DNA of 64,000 nucleotides from Bacillus sp. (in: firmicutes) (GTDB lineage Bacteria > Bacillota > Bacilli > Bacillales > Salisediminibacteriaceae): positions 1 to 64,000 of the forward strand of contig JAJOJL010000060.1 of assembly GCA_021208645.1 (NCBI GenBank). Direction: 5' to 3'. The notes below the pieces were generated by a model. The model was not told the origin of the DNA and ran no database searches. It saw only the letters and a list, made by a program, of their open reading frames with translations. The position numbers were made by a program, and so were the translations under genes. Below, piece by piece: positions 10,063-20,060 of this stretch. The stretch's first letter is position 1. The number at the start of each line of letters is the position of its first letter.

Positions 10063-11683
10063 ATGAAATCAAATAGTAAGTTTCGCCGCATGTGGAAAGT
10101 ATTATCCATAGCATTCGTTATTATCATTCAAATTTACTGGTATAAATACACGAGGAAATCCCCAGAGGCGTGGGAAGGTCTGTGGGAGAGCATTGGAAAA
10201 AGAATACGGAAAACGTTGTTTGAGCTTGAAGGGCTGCTTATTAAAATTGGGCAATTACTCAGTATACGGAGCGACTTGCTCCCAGAGTCATTCATTGGAC
10301 AGATACGGGATATGACCGATAATGTTCCGGCTTCGGAATGGGAAGAAATTGAAACCATTTTGGAAAATGAATGGGGTAGCTCTATTGAAGAACATTTCAG
10401 CTATATCGAAAAAGAAGCTGTGGCCTCTGCCTCTATTGGTGAGGTGTATAAAGGGGTTCTGAAAGATGGCACAGAGGTAGCAGTGAAGGTGCAGCGTCCA
10501 AACATTGACTCGGTCGTTGAAACGGACTTTCGCACGTTAAAGATTATCATTTGGTTCGTCGGCCACCTCGTACCAATGCCGAAAGGGTTCGTCGATTTAA
10601 AGGTATTTTTCAATGAATCAAAGTATGTTATTGAAAGGGAGTTAGATTTTACGAAAGAAAAGAATGCCCTTTTATTTTTCAAAAAGCGATTCAAAGACTT
10701 GGAATATGTGAAGATCCGGCGTTTCGAAAACTGTGTACCGAAAAAGTGTTGGTGATGGAGTGGGTAAAGGGAATTAATCTGACGGATCAGGAGGCTGTGG
10801 ACAATCTCAAAGTGAGCCGAAGGGAATTGGCGCGACGCCTCGTCCACTTGTTTTTACCCCAATGGTTGGAGGCAGGGGTGTTCCATGCGGATCCCCATTC
10901 AGGTAATGTGCTTGTGTCGCCAGAAGGGGAAATTATTTTGCTCGATTTCGGCATGGTGGGGGAAATTTCCAATAAGGACGCAACAGATTTTCAAGGTTTA
11001 GTAGAGAGTTTTTTAGCAAAAAACTATAGTAAAACGATTGAACGGTTAAAAAAACTAGGGTTCCTTTTGCCTGAAGCGGACCCGCGAACAATCGAACGGG
11101 TCCTTGTGGAATGGACTTCTTACAAGCCAGCAGATTTTCTGGAAATGGATATGTCAGCATTGAAAATGGAACTAGCAGACATGATTCACCAGTGCCCATT
11201 CAAGTCCCCATACGATTTATGTTTTTGGGACGCTCCATGGCAACGTTGGAAGGGATGATGAGGAATCTTGTCCCGGAAGCCAATAAAGAGTTGCTGGAAT
11301 TTGTGAAACCGATGGTGATGGAGTGGCTGGACAACCAAGGGAGAAACAAGTGGTTGTTTCTGTGGAATTGGATGCAATCCCAACCTGTGTTTAAGGTGTT
11401 GCATTCGGCAACGGAGTTTTTGACACTACCAGAGAAGCTAGGGGAGTTGAAGGAACAGGAACAGCGGAGGTTGTTTCATTTCACTATCTATGAAAATTGG
11501 AAAAAGTTGTTGTTTGTCTTGGGGATAGTAGGATGGGTAGGTGTTTGGTTTGGGTTGTACGCTGGTGAAGAACTTCTGTGGCAAATGGCTGCCGGAACCG
11601 CTGGAATTGGGTTGGTGGGAAGTTTCTGGTGTAGCTACAAACAAAAGAAATGGTTGAAATATATGAATGAAAAACGGAGGTAG
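10063..11683 (+). CDS. AarF/UbiB (ABC1) family kinase-like protein, apparent frameshifts
   Basis: KIGQLLSIRSDLLP; EAVASASIGEVYKGVL; VFHADPHSGNVLV; LLDFGMVGEI across ORFs 10039-10755, 10746-11258 and 11111-11683. Confidence 0.8.
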
Positions 11684-11692
11684 TGGTTGTGG

Positions 11693-11722
11693 GGTGCCTG
11701 TCACCACTCGGAATTTGTCGAA
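11693..11722 (+). repeat. REP-A
   Basis: ggtgcctgtcaccactcggaatttgtcgaa. Confidence 0.95.
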
Positions 11723-11725
11723 AAG

Positions 11726-11748
11726 GAAGCAGGGGGAACCCCCGCTTC
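11726..11748 (+). repeat. REP-B, abuts the stop of the minus-strand symporter gene
   Basis: gaagcagggggaacccccgcttc. Confidence 0.85.
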
Positions 11749-13173
11749 TTATTTTCTGCCGAAATGGAACAGTCCGACGGAGGCCCAGATGAGCATGAGG
11801 ACGGAACAAAGGATGAGAATGGGTACTGGTCCAAATTGATAGATTAGGGGGACTGATGCGGCAGTAAATAGTCCGCCACCTACGACCGGTTCAAACATGA
11901 GTTGTTTGTATCCAAACCCTTCTAATGCGGTGGTCCGTTGCTTCGGGTCGGAAATTCGTACGAGCAACAAACCGGCTGCAGTCATCCCCATGGACTGACC
12001 AAAGTTAGGAATCCCTCTCTCGAACCAATCCTCAGGTATCATGCGAGGAGCTAGGAAAATAAAGGCCAGTAAATTCCAACCAATCCCAACGACTGCTAAT
12101 AGGAGAAACGGCATGAAGTTTTCACCAAGTACTTGAAGGGACAAGGTGGCTACGGCAGCAACGATTAGGAAATCCAATGCCAGCCCTTGTACCCGCTGGA
12201 TAAGGTTTCGATTGATGAGATTTTTAGTATCGTATTTTTGTAAAAAGATTTGCACGACCACTCCGCCAATCATGGCTAGTGGAAATAGGGGGACATACGT
12301 CATAATTTCCGTATCTGCCCATGCTCCCCAAGTCACTTCCTCCAGTGCAATCAGCCCTTCTAAAATCCCCTGACCGATGAGAACAGCAATACCAACGATG
12401 GCAATATGGAAGGCCAGAGGCTCAATGGATTCTGGCGAAGTGGTGATTTTCCCAGCAGGTTCACGCTCTTTTTCTTCAACGATCCCACTTAGTTTTTCTT
12501 CAGGAATGTCCGTGGGGTTTTCTAACACGGATGTTTCGGACCTTCGCACGGCAAAGTTAATCAAAACAATACCGATAATGACCCCAGTTACGACACCGAT
12601 TGTGGCAAGTCCAACGGCAAGGTCGGCACCTTCTGCAAAGCCAAGTTCTTCGAACGTATCTGCAAGTCCGGCAGCAGTACCATGACCACCTTCAAAACCG
12701 ATCTCAATTAGGGCTCCAGCCATGGGACTGATGCCAAAGATAGGGGTGAGGATGGTGATGGCGAGCAGGAGGCCGAAAACATATTGGCCCCATGCGACCG
12801 TTTGGCCGTATGAGATTTGCGGCCCGGCAATGTTCCAAATCTTTTTTATGTTAGGGATTTTCTTGCCAATAAATAAAGTAGCAAAGATGACACTTATTAG
12901 TAGGCCTGGAAATTCACTCCAGACATTAATGATATTTTCCGTAAAAATCCCGTGACTAAGGAAGTCAGGTTGCATTCCCAGTTCCCCTAGTATTCGCCCC
13001 AATGCTTCTGGCCCCAGTAATAGGGCGATGAATCCGGCAATGACGGAGCTAGGCAAGAAAATTTTTTGCAGAATTTTAGATTTTACTCGGATCCACTTTC
13101 CAATAAGAAGTAGGAATCCAATAATGATAATACTTAACCCAATTACTTCTCCACTCACAACGAAATAACACAT
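11749..13173 (-). CDS. sodium/glutamate symporter family protein (GltS-like)
   Basis: multi-TM; IRVKSKILQKIFLPSSVIAGFIALLLGPE; GFEGGHGTAAGLADTFEELGF. Confidence 0.75.
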   Translation of the reverse strand: MCYFVVSGEVIGLSIIIIGFLLLIGKWIRVKSKILQKIFLPSSVIAGFIALLLGPEALGRILGELGMQPDFLSHGIFTENIINVWSEFPGLLISVIFATLFIGKKIPNIKKIWNIAGPQISYGQTVAWGQYVFGLLLAITILTPIFGISPMAGALIEIGFEGGHGTAAGLADTFEELGFAEGADLAVGLATIGVVTGVIIGIVLINFAVRRSETSVLENPTDIPEEKLSGIVEEKEREPAGKITTSPESIEPLAFHIAIVGIAVLIGQGILEGLIALEEVTWGAWADTEIMTYVPLFPLAMIGGVVVQIFLQKYDTKNLINRNLIQRVQGLALDFLIVAAVATLSLQVLGENFMPFLLLAVVGIGWNLLAFIFLAPRMIPEDWFERGIPNFGQSMGMTAAGLLLVRISDPKQRTTALEGFGYKQLMFEPVVGGGLFTAASVPLIYQFGPVPILILCSVLMLIWASVGLFHFGRK

Positions 13174-13186
13174 CCTTTCTTGGGGG

Positions 13187-13214
13187 GGGCCTGTCACCAC
13201 CCGGAATTTGTCGA
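13187..13214 (+). repeat. REP-A
   Basis: ggggcctgtcaccacccggaatttgtcga. Confidence 0.9.
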
Positions 13215-13301
13215 TAGGAAGCGTGGGAACCTTTTCGAGAAGTCTCGCTCCTTTCGCAAAATCAACGCATATCCAAAATCAACATTATCCACTAACAGAA
13301 C

Positions 13302-13668
13302 CTAGTTATTTGTAAAATCCTGTTGTCGTTCAATGGTTCCGTCTTGTCTATGAATCACCAATACGCTCTCTTGGTTACTAGCTATGGACTGGGCTTTCCT
13401 CAGTGCATCTGCTTTTCGATCAAAAACATAGCTAGCTCTTTCTGTATGTTCTCGTCGGATTGCCCATCCGTCATGATGTGGTACGACGTGATGAGGTGGT
13501 GTGTCCTCCCCAACCCACTTTTTTGCTTGAGCAATACCAATGGCAATGGCTCTACCTTCTTCATACCCCTCTTCTACAAGTCTATTTGCAATATCGATCG
13601 CTTTTTTTCTTTATTGGTCCTACTAAGTTTTTCATAGAGTCGGGGTGATTCTCCATACTCCAAGGCAT
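13302..13668 (-). pseudogene. DUF2188-like protein, apparent frameshift at an A7 run
   Basis: MPWSMENHPDSMKNL...EGYEEGRAIAIGIAQAKKWV then HHDGWAIRREHTERASYVFDRKADALRKAQSIA. Confidence 0.5.
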
Positions 13669-13734
13669 AATATAACCTCCTTCATCTACGTTATAAGTGA
13701 TGTTTCCCCGGATAAAAGAGAATGAAACTTTTCA

Positions 13735-13769
13735 CGGGTGGTGCCTGTCACCACCCGGAATTTGTCGAA
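13735..13769 (+). repeat. REP-A, full hairpin
   Basis: cgggtggtgcctgtcaccacccggaatttgtcgaa. Confidence 0.95.
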
Positions 13770-13772
13770 AAG

Positions 13773-13799
13773 GAAGCGGGGGAACCGTCCCCATGAGTC
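13773..13799 (+). repeat. REP-B
   Basis: gaagcgggggaaccgtccccatgagtc. Confidence 0.85.
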
Positions 13800-14047
13800 T
13801 AAATTTTTTTTTTTTCTACAGCACAATATGACTAAATTTTCAGAATGTTTAATCTATAATAAAATTTGGAACTTAATCTATTAAAAAGTTCTAGCAAATT
13901 TACTATGAAAGGGGATAGCGGGTGTAAGTTTAATTGGAATTTCTCTTGTTTAGTAGTTTTTGAATTTAGCTTGCCCACAATCTAGAAAAAGGCATCAAAA
14001 AAGCAGTTATGAAAAATTGTTTTTATTTAGAGGATGGAAGACTACCA

Positions 14048-16639
14048 ATGGGTTTGAAAAAGGGAAACTATTTCAAGATGGTCATTCTTTTACTTATTTT
14101 GGCTATTGCTTTACCCGTACAGGTTTTTAGTAGTTTACAAGGGGATGTTCAACAGCTCGAACCGTTAACTCCTGCCCCTATTATGGTAAATGATGATGTT
14201 ATGATTGATGAAACACCAAACTTATGGTTTGTTGAGCTGTCTGGTCGTCCGGCTGCAGAGGGGTCTTCCATCAGTGCGGTGAACCGAGAGCAAGCACAAT
14301 TTCGATCTAACGCTAAAAAGGCAGGCATCAATTATAAAGAGAGATTTTCTTACAATACGCTGTTTAATGGTTTTTCCGTTGAGTTGGACAAAGGCCAACT
14401 TTCTGCCCTGACTCGTGTGAACGGTGTAAAGGCGATTTGGCCAGTCGTAGAAATGGAACGACCAGCTACCTTTGAGATGAGTGAGCCAGAACTCATATCA
14501 GCCCTTGCCATGACAGGTGCAGATAATGTCCAGTCTGAGCTTGGGTTTACTGGAGAAGGCATTAAAGTAGCGGTTATGGATACTGGTATTGACTACAATC
14601 ACCCGGACTTAGGGGGAGGTTTCGGACCAGGATATAGGGTAATTACTGGTTGGGACTTTGTAGGGGATGATTTTAATGCACAAATACCTGGTAGTGTACC
14701 ACAACCTAACCCAGATCCTATGGATATTAATGGGCACGGTACTCACGTTGCAGGGATTATAGGTGCTAATGGTGTCCTAACTGGTGTGGCACCGGACGTA
14801 ACATTCGGAGCATACAAAGTTTTTGGGACGGAGGGGTCAACGACAGCAGACATCATGATGGCTGCGATGGAAATGGCTTTTGCCGATGGGATGGATGTCC
14901 TAAACATGTCGATTGGTGCTGCGTTCCAATGGCCCCAATATCCAACGGCGGTTGCTAGCTCTCGCTTAGTGAATCGAGGAATGGTCGTTGTTGCTTCCAT
15001 TGGAAACAGCGGTGCAAGTGGCCTTTATTCGGCTGGAGCCCCTGGCCTTGGGGAAAAAGTAATTGGCGTCGCTTCTTTCGATAACTCCCATACGACCATC
15101 CGCAGTTTTACTGTTTCGCCTGGGGATGAATCGATTGGCTATGGACCTGCCACAGGTGCACCAACGCCTCCAACTGAGGGTTCCGCTGATATTGCACGGA
15201 CAGGTACGCTTACTTCGACTGGTGATGCATGTTCACCGCTCGATATGGACTTAAGTGGGAAAATTGCCCTTATAAAAAGAGGAGATTGTACATTCCACCA
15301 AAAGTCGTTAAATGCCCAAATTGCAGGGGCTATTGGAGTGATCATTTATAACAATGCCCCAGGCAGATTCAGCCCTACCGTTTCAGGTACACCTGAAATT
15401 ACGATTCCTGTTGTTGCCATTAGTGACACGGAAGGGGTTTTGATCAATAATAAATTGGATGAAGGTCCTGTAACTTTAACATGGACAGACGAAGTGATGA
15501 ACGCTGTGAATCCAACAGGGGGGTTAATCTCGTCCTTTAGCTCCTACGGTTTAGCACCAGATCTTACTTTGAAACCAGATATTGGAGCACCTGGCGGGAT
15601 GATTTATGCACCGTATCCACTTGCAAAAGGGGGATATGCAACATTAAGTGGCACGTCCATGTCCGCACCACATGTGGCTGGTGCTGTCGCTCTATTACTT
15701 GAGGCACATCCAAGGACTTCGCCTCAAGCAGTACGTTCGATTTTGCAAAATTCTGCTGATCCAAAACCTTGGTGGGGTAATCCTGGTCTAGGCTTCCTTG
15801 ACCAAGTACACCGTCAAGGTGCAGGGATGGTACAGATTGATAAGGCAATTGAAGCTACCACTCGTGTGGAACCTGGAAAACTGTCCCTTGGAGATAGTAA
15901 AAATGGACCTGTTACAAATAGAATTACTATAAGCAACAATGGATCCAGTGCAGTAACGTATGAGTTAAGTCACACACCGGCTCTTTCTACGGGACCAAAT
16001 ACATTTAGTGTAGGTGCCACTACAGGATTCGCGGAAGTTTCATTTAGTCGTTCATCTGTGACTATACCTGCAGGCCGAAGAGCTACCGTCGATGTAACGG
16101 TGACAGCGAATCCTTCGTTGGCTGATGGTTCTCAATATGGTGGATACATTAAGATAACTGGCGGGGACCAAACATATAGAGTGCCATATGCAGGGTTTAA
16201 GGGAGATTATCAATCTATTACAGCCATGAATCCTACAGAACATAGATTCCCATGGTTAGCTAGTTTATCAGGGGATTCGTATGTGAGGGCCGAAGATGGT
16301 CCTACATTCACGTTGACTGATGATGATATTCCGTATGTACTTCTTCACTTAAGTCATCAGGCGAGCAAAGTTCGTATTGAGGTCCGTGATGCAAACACAG
16401 GAAGAAACTGGCACCGAGTTCTAGATACGAGGTACATGGGACGTAATAGTACTTCAACTGGATTCTTTGCTTTCCCATTTGACGGAACTACGTTTGCAGG
16501 AAATGGAAATAGGACACTTGAAGTGCCGAACGGCAATTATGTTTTGGAAGTTTCAGTGCTTAAAGCATTGGGTGACGAAAGGAATCCAGACCATTGGGAG
16601 ACTTGGACATCGCCGAGCTTTATCATTGATAGGCAGTAA
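14048..16639 (+). CDS. S8 subtilisin-like serine protease with PA domain (Vpr-like)
   Basis: VAVMDTGIDYNHPDLGG; NGHGTHVAGIIG; LSGTSMSAPHVAGAVALL; PA-like insert ALIKRGDCTFHQKSLNAQIAGAIGVIIYNN. Confidence 0.9.
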   Translation: MGLKKGNYFKMVILLLILAIALPVQVFSSLQGDVQQLEPLTPAPIMVNDDVMIDETPNLWFVELSGRPAAEGSSISAVNREQAQFRSNAKKAGINYKERFSYNTLFNGFSVELDKGQLSALTRVNGVKAIWPVVEMERPATFEMSEPELISALAMTGADNVQSELGFTGEGIKVAVMDTGIDYNHPDLGGGFGPGYRVITGWDFVGDDFNAQIPGSVPQPNPDPMDINGHGTHVAGIIGANGVLTGVAPDVTFGAYKVFGTEGSTTADIMMAAMEMAFADGMDVLNMSIGAAFQWPQYPTAVASSRLVNRGMVVVASIGNSGASGLYSAGAPGLGEKVIGVASFDNSHTTIRSFTVSPGDESIGYGPATGAPTPPTEGSADIARTGTLTSTGDACSPLDMDLSGKIALIKRGDCTFHQKSLNAQIAGAIGVIIYNNAPGRFSPTVSGTPEITIPVVAISDTEGVLINNKLDEGPVTLTWTDEVMNAVNPTGGLISSFSSYGLAPDLTLKPDIGAPGGMIYAPYPLAKGGYATLSGTSMSAPHVAGAVALLLEAHPRTSPQAVRSILQNSADPKPWWGNPGLGFLDQVHRQGAGMVQIDKAIEATTRVEPGKLSLGDSKNGPVTNRITISNNGSSAVTYELSHTPALSTGPNTFSVGATTGFAEVSFSRSSVTIPAGRRATVDVTVTANPSLADGSQYGGYIKITGGDQTYRVPYAGFKGDYQSITAMNPTEHRFPWLASLSGDSYVRAEDGPTFTLTDDDIPYVLLHLSHQASKVRIEVRDANTGRNWHRVLDTRYMGRNSTSTGFFAFPFDGTTFAGNGNRTLEVPNGNYVLEVSVLKALGDERNPDHWETWTSPSFIIDRQ

Positions 16640-16654
16640 CCAATAGAAAAGCAA

Positions 16655-16690
16655 CCGGGTGGTGCCTGTCACCACCCGGTTTTTGTCGGA
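16655..16690 (+). repeat. REP-A, terminator-like (stem plus TTTTT)
   Basis: ccgggtggtgcctgtcaccacccggtttttgtcgga. Confidence 0.95.
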
Positions 16691-16693
16691 AAG

Positions 16694-16891
16694 GAAGCAA
16701 GGGAACCGTCCGGGACCTGTGAAATAGTATAAAAAGTAATTGCAATGACTACGCTCGTTGCGCGCTTGATATGAGAAACCCACTCATATCAGGCTTTTAA
16801 AAACATGCAACGGCTTCGTTCATTGCATATCGAGACATGTGAAAAAGGAAAAGCGCCCTTTTTCACATGTCTCGAACCGTCCCCTTGCTTC
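16694..16891. repeat. REP-B interrupted by element C (copy 2)
   Basis: gaagcaagggaaccgtccgggacctgtgaaatag...cacatgtctcgaaccgtccccttgcttc. Confidence 0.85.
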
Positions 16892-18312
16892 TATGATTTT
16901 CTTCGTTTCCCCCACAAAACTGTACCGGCAATTCCGCCAATGGTAACGAAGAGGAGGGTGGCTCCAACGAGATATGGTACATAGTAACCGTATCTATTGT
17001 TTAAGCTACCACCAAAGCGATCTAAGACTGTCACAGTTCTATCCCCATAAAGGGAAAAGGATAAATCCTTTTCAGGCAGCTTCGGAAAAAATCCATAATA
17101 CTCCTGGTTGCCCACTTCCTCTAATTCAAAATTACTTTCCACAATAAAAGGTGCTTCGTCTGGTGTCTTTATCGTAATATGTAAATCTTCAAAACTACTC
17201 CAGTTATTGGCCGGGTTTAAAATATATTCAATGGTATAAAGGGGCATTGCTGTTTGTGTCTGATCCATCGTCCCTGCCGCTTCATACTGAACACTCACTT
17301 CCTGCATTGTCTCCGGCGGAAACTCGACTGTATAAACGACCGAGAATATCCGTTCATAATATTGTTTTTCCAAAAGCTCGAAGTCTGAGCTAAAGCCTCC
17401 CATGTATTCAAAGGACTCATCAAGGGCTCTGGCAAAAATGTTGTACAGCTGATTAGGCGCCATGACATTACTGTATCGGCCTTCGCTGTTTTCTTCCATA
17501 AAAAGCTGGAGATACTCCTTCACCATAATTTCCTCTTTTGAGATGGTGTACCCATCGGATTCTGTTTGCTGGTCTGGTCCATCCTCAGAAAAAGCAAGCA
17601 CCGTATAGTCTATATCCTCCCCTAAAGCAAATAGGTGCAGCGTGCACTGGTCATCAAAGCACCAGGTGGACACGTCAATTTTTCCGTTATCATAGCCATA
17701 ACCGTTAAAGCCTTTGGAAAAAACCTTTGTTTTCTCCTCATCAATGGCAAAATCAATTGCTACTTTTATCTGTTCTCCAGGTTTAGATTCTATTTGAATT
17801 TCATGAAGGATGCCCATTTCCTCAGGGGAAAAATGCTTCGCTTCATACGGTAACGTTGTAATGGTACTGAGGATTGTTGCAAAATCATAGTTTACTTCTT
17901 GATCCATGCCGCCGTAGTTGTTAACAACACCGCCAAGGAATAATTCGAAGTCAATTTCCGAGCCATCGACCAATATAGAGATAGTGTCTGCTGAAAAGGC
18001 ATTAAGGTGACTGACAAACGGGAAAACCATTTGCACCGACTGAGTTGTGTCGGTCGGATTGTACATGGCATACGTGGCGGAAATGTTCCCGTTTATGGTG
18101 TGGGCAAAATTCTCGCTGTTGGAAAAATCAAATAGCAGATCTTCTCGGTGGACCTCAATAGGTGAATTCTCATCAATCACCAACACGTCTGAAGAAGGGT
18201 GATGATACCAATAGGTAGGACCAGAGTTTGCAAGACTAGTAAAAGGGATATTGAGAGAAGCGAACACAATAAATATTAATAGCAACAGAGGCATAGATTT
18301 GAATATTTTCAT
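16891..18312 (-). CDS. hypothetical secreted/membrane-anchored protein
   Basis: signal peptide and C-terminal TM followed by GKRRKS. Confidence 0.6.
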   Translation of the reverse strand: MKIFKSMPLLLLIFIVFASLNIPFTSLANSGPTYWYHHPSSDVLVIDENSPIEVHREDLLFDFSNSENFAHTINGNISATYAMYNPTDTTQSVQMVFPFVSHLNAFSADTISILVDGSEIDFELFLGGVVNNYGGMDQEVNYDFATILSTITTLPYEAKHFSPEEMGILHEIQIESKPGEQIKVAIDFAIDEEKTKVFSKGFNGYGYDNGKIDVSTWCFDDQCTLHLFALGEDIDYTVLAFSEDGPDQQTESDGYTISKEEIMVKEYLQLFMEENSEGRYSNVMAPNQLYNIFARALDESFEYMGGFSSDFELLEKQYYERIFSVVYTVEFPPETMQEVSVQYEAAGTMDQTQTAMPLYTIEYILNPANNWSSFEDLHITIKTPDEAPFIVESNFELEEVGNQEYYGFFPKLPEKDLSFSLYGDRTVTVLDRFGGSLNNRYGYYVPYLVGATLLFVTIGGIAGTVLWGKRRKS

Positions 18313-18335
18313 CCTAATTTCTCCTTTTGGTTGTA

Positions 18336-18370
18336 CGGGTGGTGCCTGTCACCACCCGGAAATTGTCGAA
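18336..18370 (+). repeat. REP-A
   Basis: cgggtggtgcctgtcaccacccggaaattgtcgaa. Confidence 0.95.
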
Positions 18371-18406
18371 TTAGCAACGAACGAAACATTGAAAAATGGC
18401 AAAATG

Positions 18407-18964
18407 CTACTCTAATTCTTCTTCCTCTTCATAATACCCGCGAAGGGTAAAATACGATTCTGCTAGAGTGTCACCATAGCCCCAACCAATACCACTTGCC
18501 ATTTCTGCAATGTGATCGAGTCGTTCTCTAAATAGTTCGTAATAGTTCGCATTTTTAATGCAAGCTTCCACGACTTTGTTATACATTGTCAGCATGCTGT
18601 TATAAATGGTGCGTCAATGTCGCCATATGCGCTGGTAAACTCTGTTCCTAATTCCACATAATAAAGCATGAGATCTGTCGTTTTTACTTCGTTGCTCGTC
18701 ATCTTCTGGAACTCAGTAATCGCTTTTTTAGCTTCTGAAAGTCGTAATTTTGCGTCGCCTCGATTCGGGAAAAACTCCTCGTTTATTCTTTGTTTTGTTT
18801 TCTCAAAGAAAGCGTCGATTGCCTCTTCTCCCATAAACTTATTGGATAAAAATTGTTGTATATCGTTATTGACCTTGTACATGTCACCGATCAATTGGAT
18901 TAATTCTTTCTGGTCTAATGTTTTAAGTTGTTTTTTTTAATTCCGTTAATTTAATTTTTGTCAT
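18407..18964 (-). pseudogene. DUF6155-like protein, apparent frameshifts
   Basis: MTKIKLTEL / IGDMYKVNNDIQQFLSNKF / NKVVEACIKNANYYELFRERLDHIAEMASGIGWGYGDTL across frames; T8 tract near 18931. Confidence 0.5.
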
Positions 18965-19018
18965 TGCTTGCACCTCATTCGTATAAATTCTACTAATGTT
19001 TAACCTTATTATAAATTT

Positions 19019-19030
19019 CCGGGTGGTGCC
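19019..19030 (+). repeat. REP-A left-half remnant
   Basis: ccgggtggtgcc. Confidence 0.5.
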
Positions 19031-19209
19031 TAGTTTAGTAAATAGATCAAGATAATAAAAAAGGTCACCGTTTTCTAGTATAGAAGCACCTATCACAGAA
19101 CTTCTAACATACTATCCCACCAAAGGAGAGAAAACGATGACTCAATTTATATTCAAACATATTCCAAGGAAAAATGGAAGTAGATACGCAATATTTATAG
19201 AATAGTTCC

Positions 19210-19245
19210 CCGGGTGGTGCCTGTCACCACCCGGTTTTTGTCGAA
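19210..19245 (+). repeat. REP-A, terminator-like
   Basis: ccgggtggtgcctgtcaccacccggtttttgtcgaa. Confidence 0.95.
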
Positions 19246-19248
19246 GAG

Positions 19249-19330
19249 GAAGCAGCGTAGAACCGTCTGAGACATGTGGAAAAGGGAAAAGCCCCCTTCT
19301 TTCACATGTCTCGAACCTTCCCCCGTGTTT
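19249..19330. repeat. REP-B-like flanks with a short element C (3' hairpin only)
   Basis: gaagcagcgtagaaccgtctgagacatgtggaaaaggg...ttcacatgtctcgaaccttcccccgtg. Confidence 0.7.
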
Positions 19331-19439
19331 TTTATACTTTCGGATAATATGTATTTGCGGTTCTTCAGTATATAATTTAATCAATATTTTTTTGCTTTTT
19401 AAAGCTTGTAAAATTTCTACAATAAGGGAGTTGGTTTTA

Positions 19440-19856
19440 TTGAAAATAAAGTTGTTTTTACTCGTCTTCGTTGTTGCACTGATGTTGGCTGGTTGCGGCG
19501 GTTCAGGGGCATCAGAAACTGCAGCGAACCATGATTTAGAATTCGAAGGTGGCGTTGAAGATGTTGTACCGATGCCTGCAGATGCGACTATTCAGATGGT
19601 GATTGATAATGATGACAGCCACGCGATTATGTTTAGGCCTAACCTCACTTATACTGAATTTGTTGAATTTTATTCGGAAAGATTGTCATCCAATGGTTGG
19701 ACCATTACTGAAGAGAGACTTCCTGAAAGTGCAGAAGGAGAGCGGGAGGGAGATTGGACTGCGGAAGGCCACGGTACGACGATTATGGTGTCTTTCACAG
19801 CCTTTGGCGGCCCAGACTCAACCATGATAAACGGCTTTTTGTTTGTTGAGAAATAG
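19440..19856 (+). CDS. lipoprotein
   Basis: lipobox LMLAGCGGS; TTG start. Confidence 0.65.
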   Translation: MKIKLFLLVFVVALMLAGCGGSGASETAANHDLEFEGGVEDVVPMPADATIQMVIDNDDSHAIMFRPNLTYTEFVEFYSERLSSNGWTITEERLPESAEGEREGDWTAEGHGTTIMVSFTAFGGPDSTMINGFLFVEK

Positions 19857-19867
19857 GTAGTGTGCAA

Positions 19868-19904
19868 CCCGGGTGGTGCCTGTCACCACCCGGGTTTTGT
19901 CGGA
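19868..19904 (+). repeat. REP-A, terminator-like
   Basis: cccgggtggtgcctgtcaccacccgggttttgtcgga. Confidence 0.95.
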
Positions 19905-20060
19905 TAGGAAGTGAGGAACCGCCTTTGTATAAAAATTTTGAATTTTGCAAAATAAAAAGCTTTATTTTTACTATAGTTATGGTAGAATTTATTTGACTAG
20001 GAGAAGGATTTATCTAGTTAAAGTTTTTTCAAAATTCAAACAATAGGGAGGTTATGGTTG

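Noticed and set aside
11749-13200. Symporter start at 13200 (MVTGPPQERM...)
   Set aside because: The extension is REP-A-derived sequence; ATG at 13173 follows an SD-like GAAAGG.
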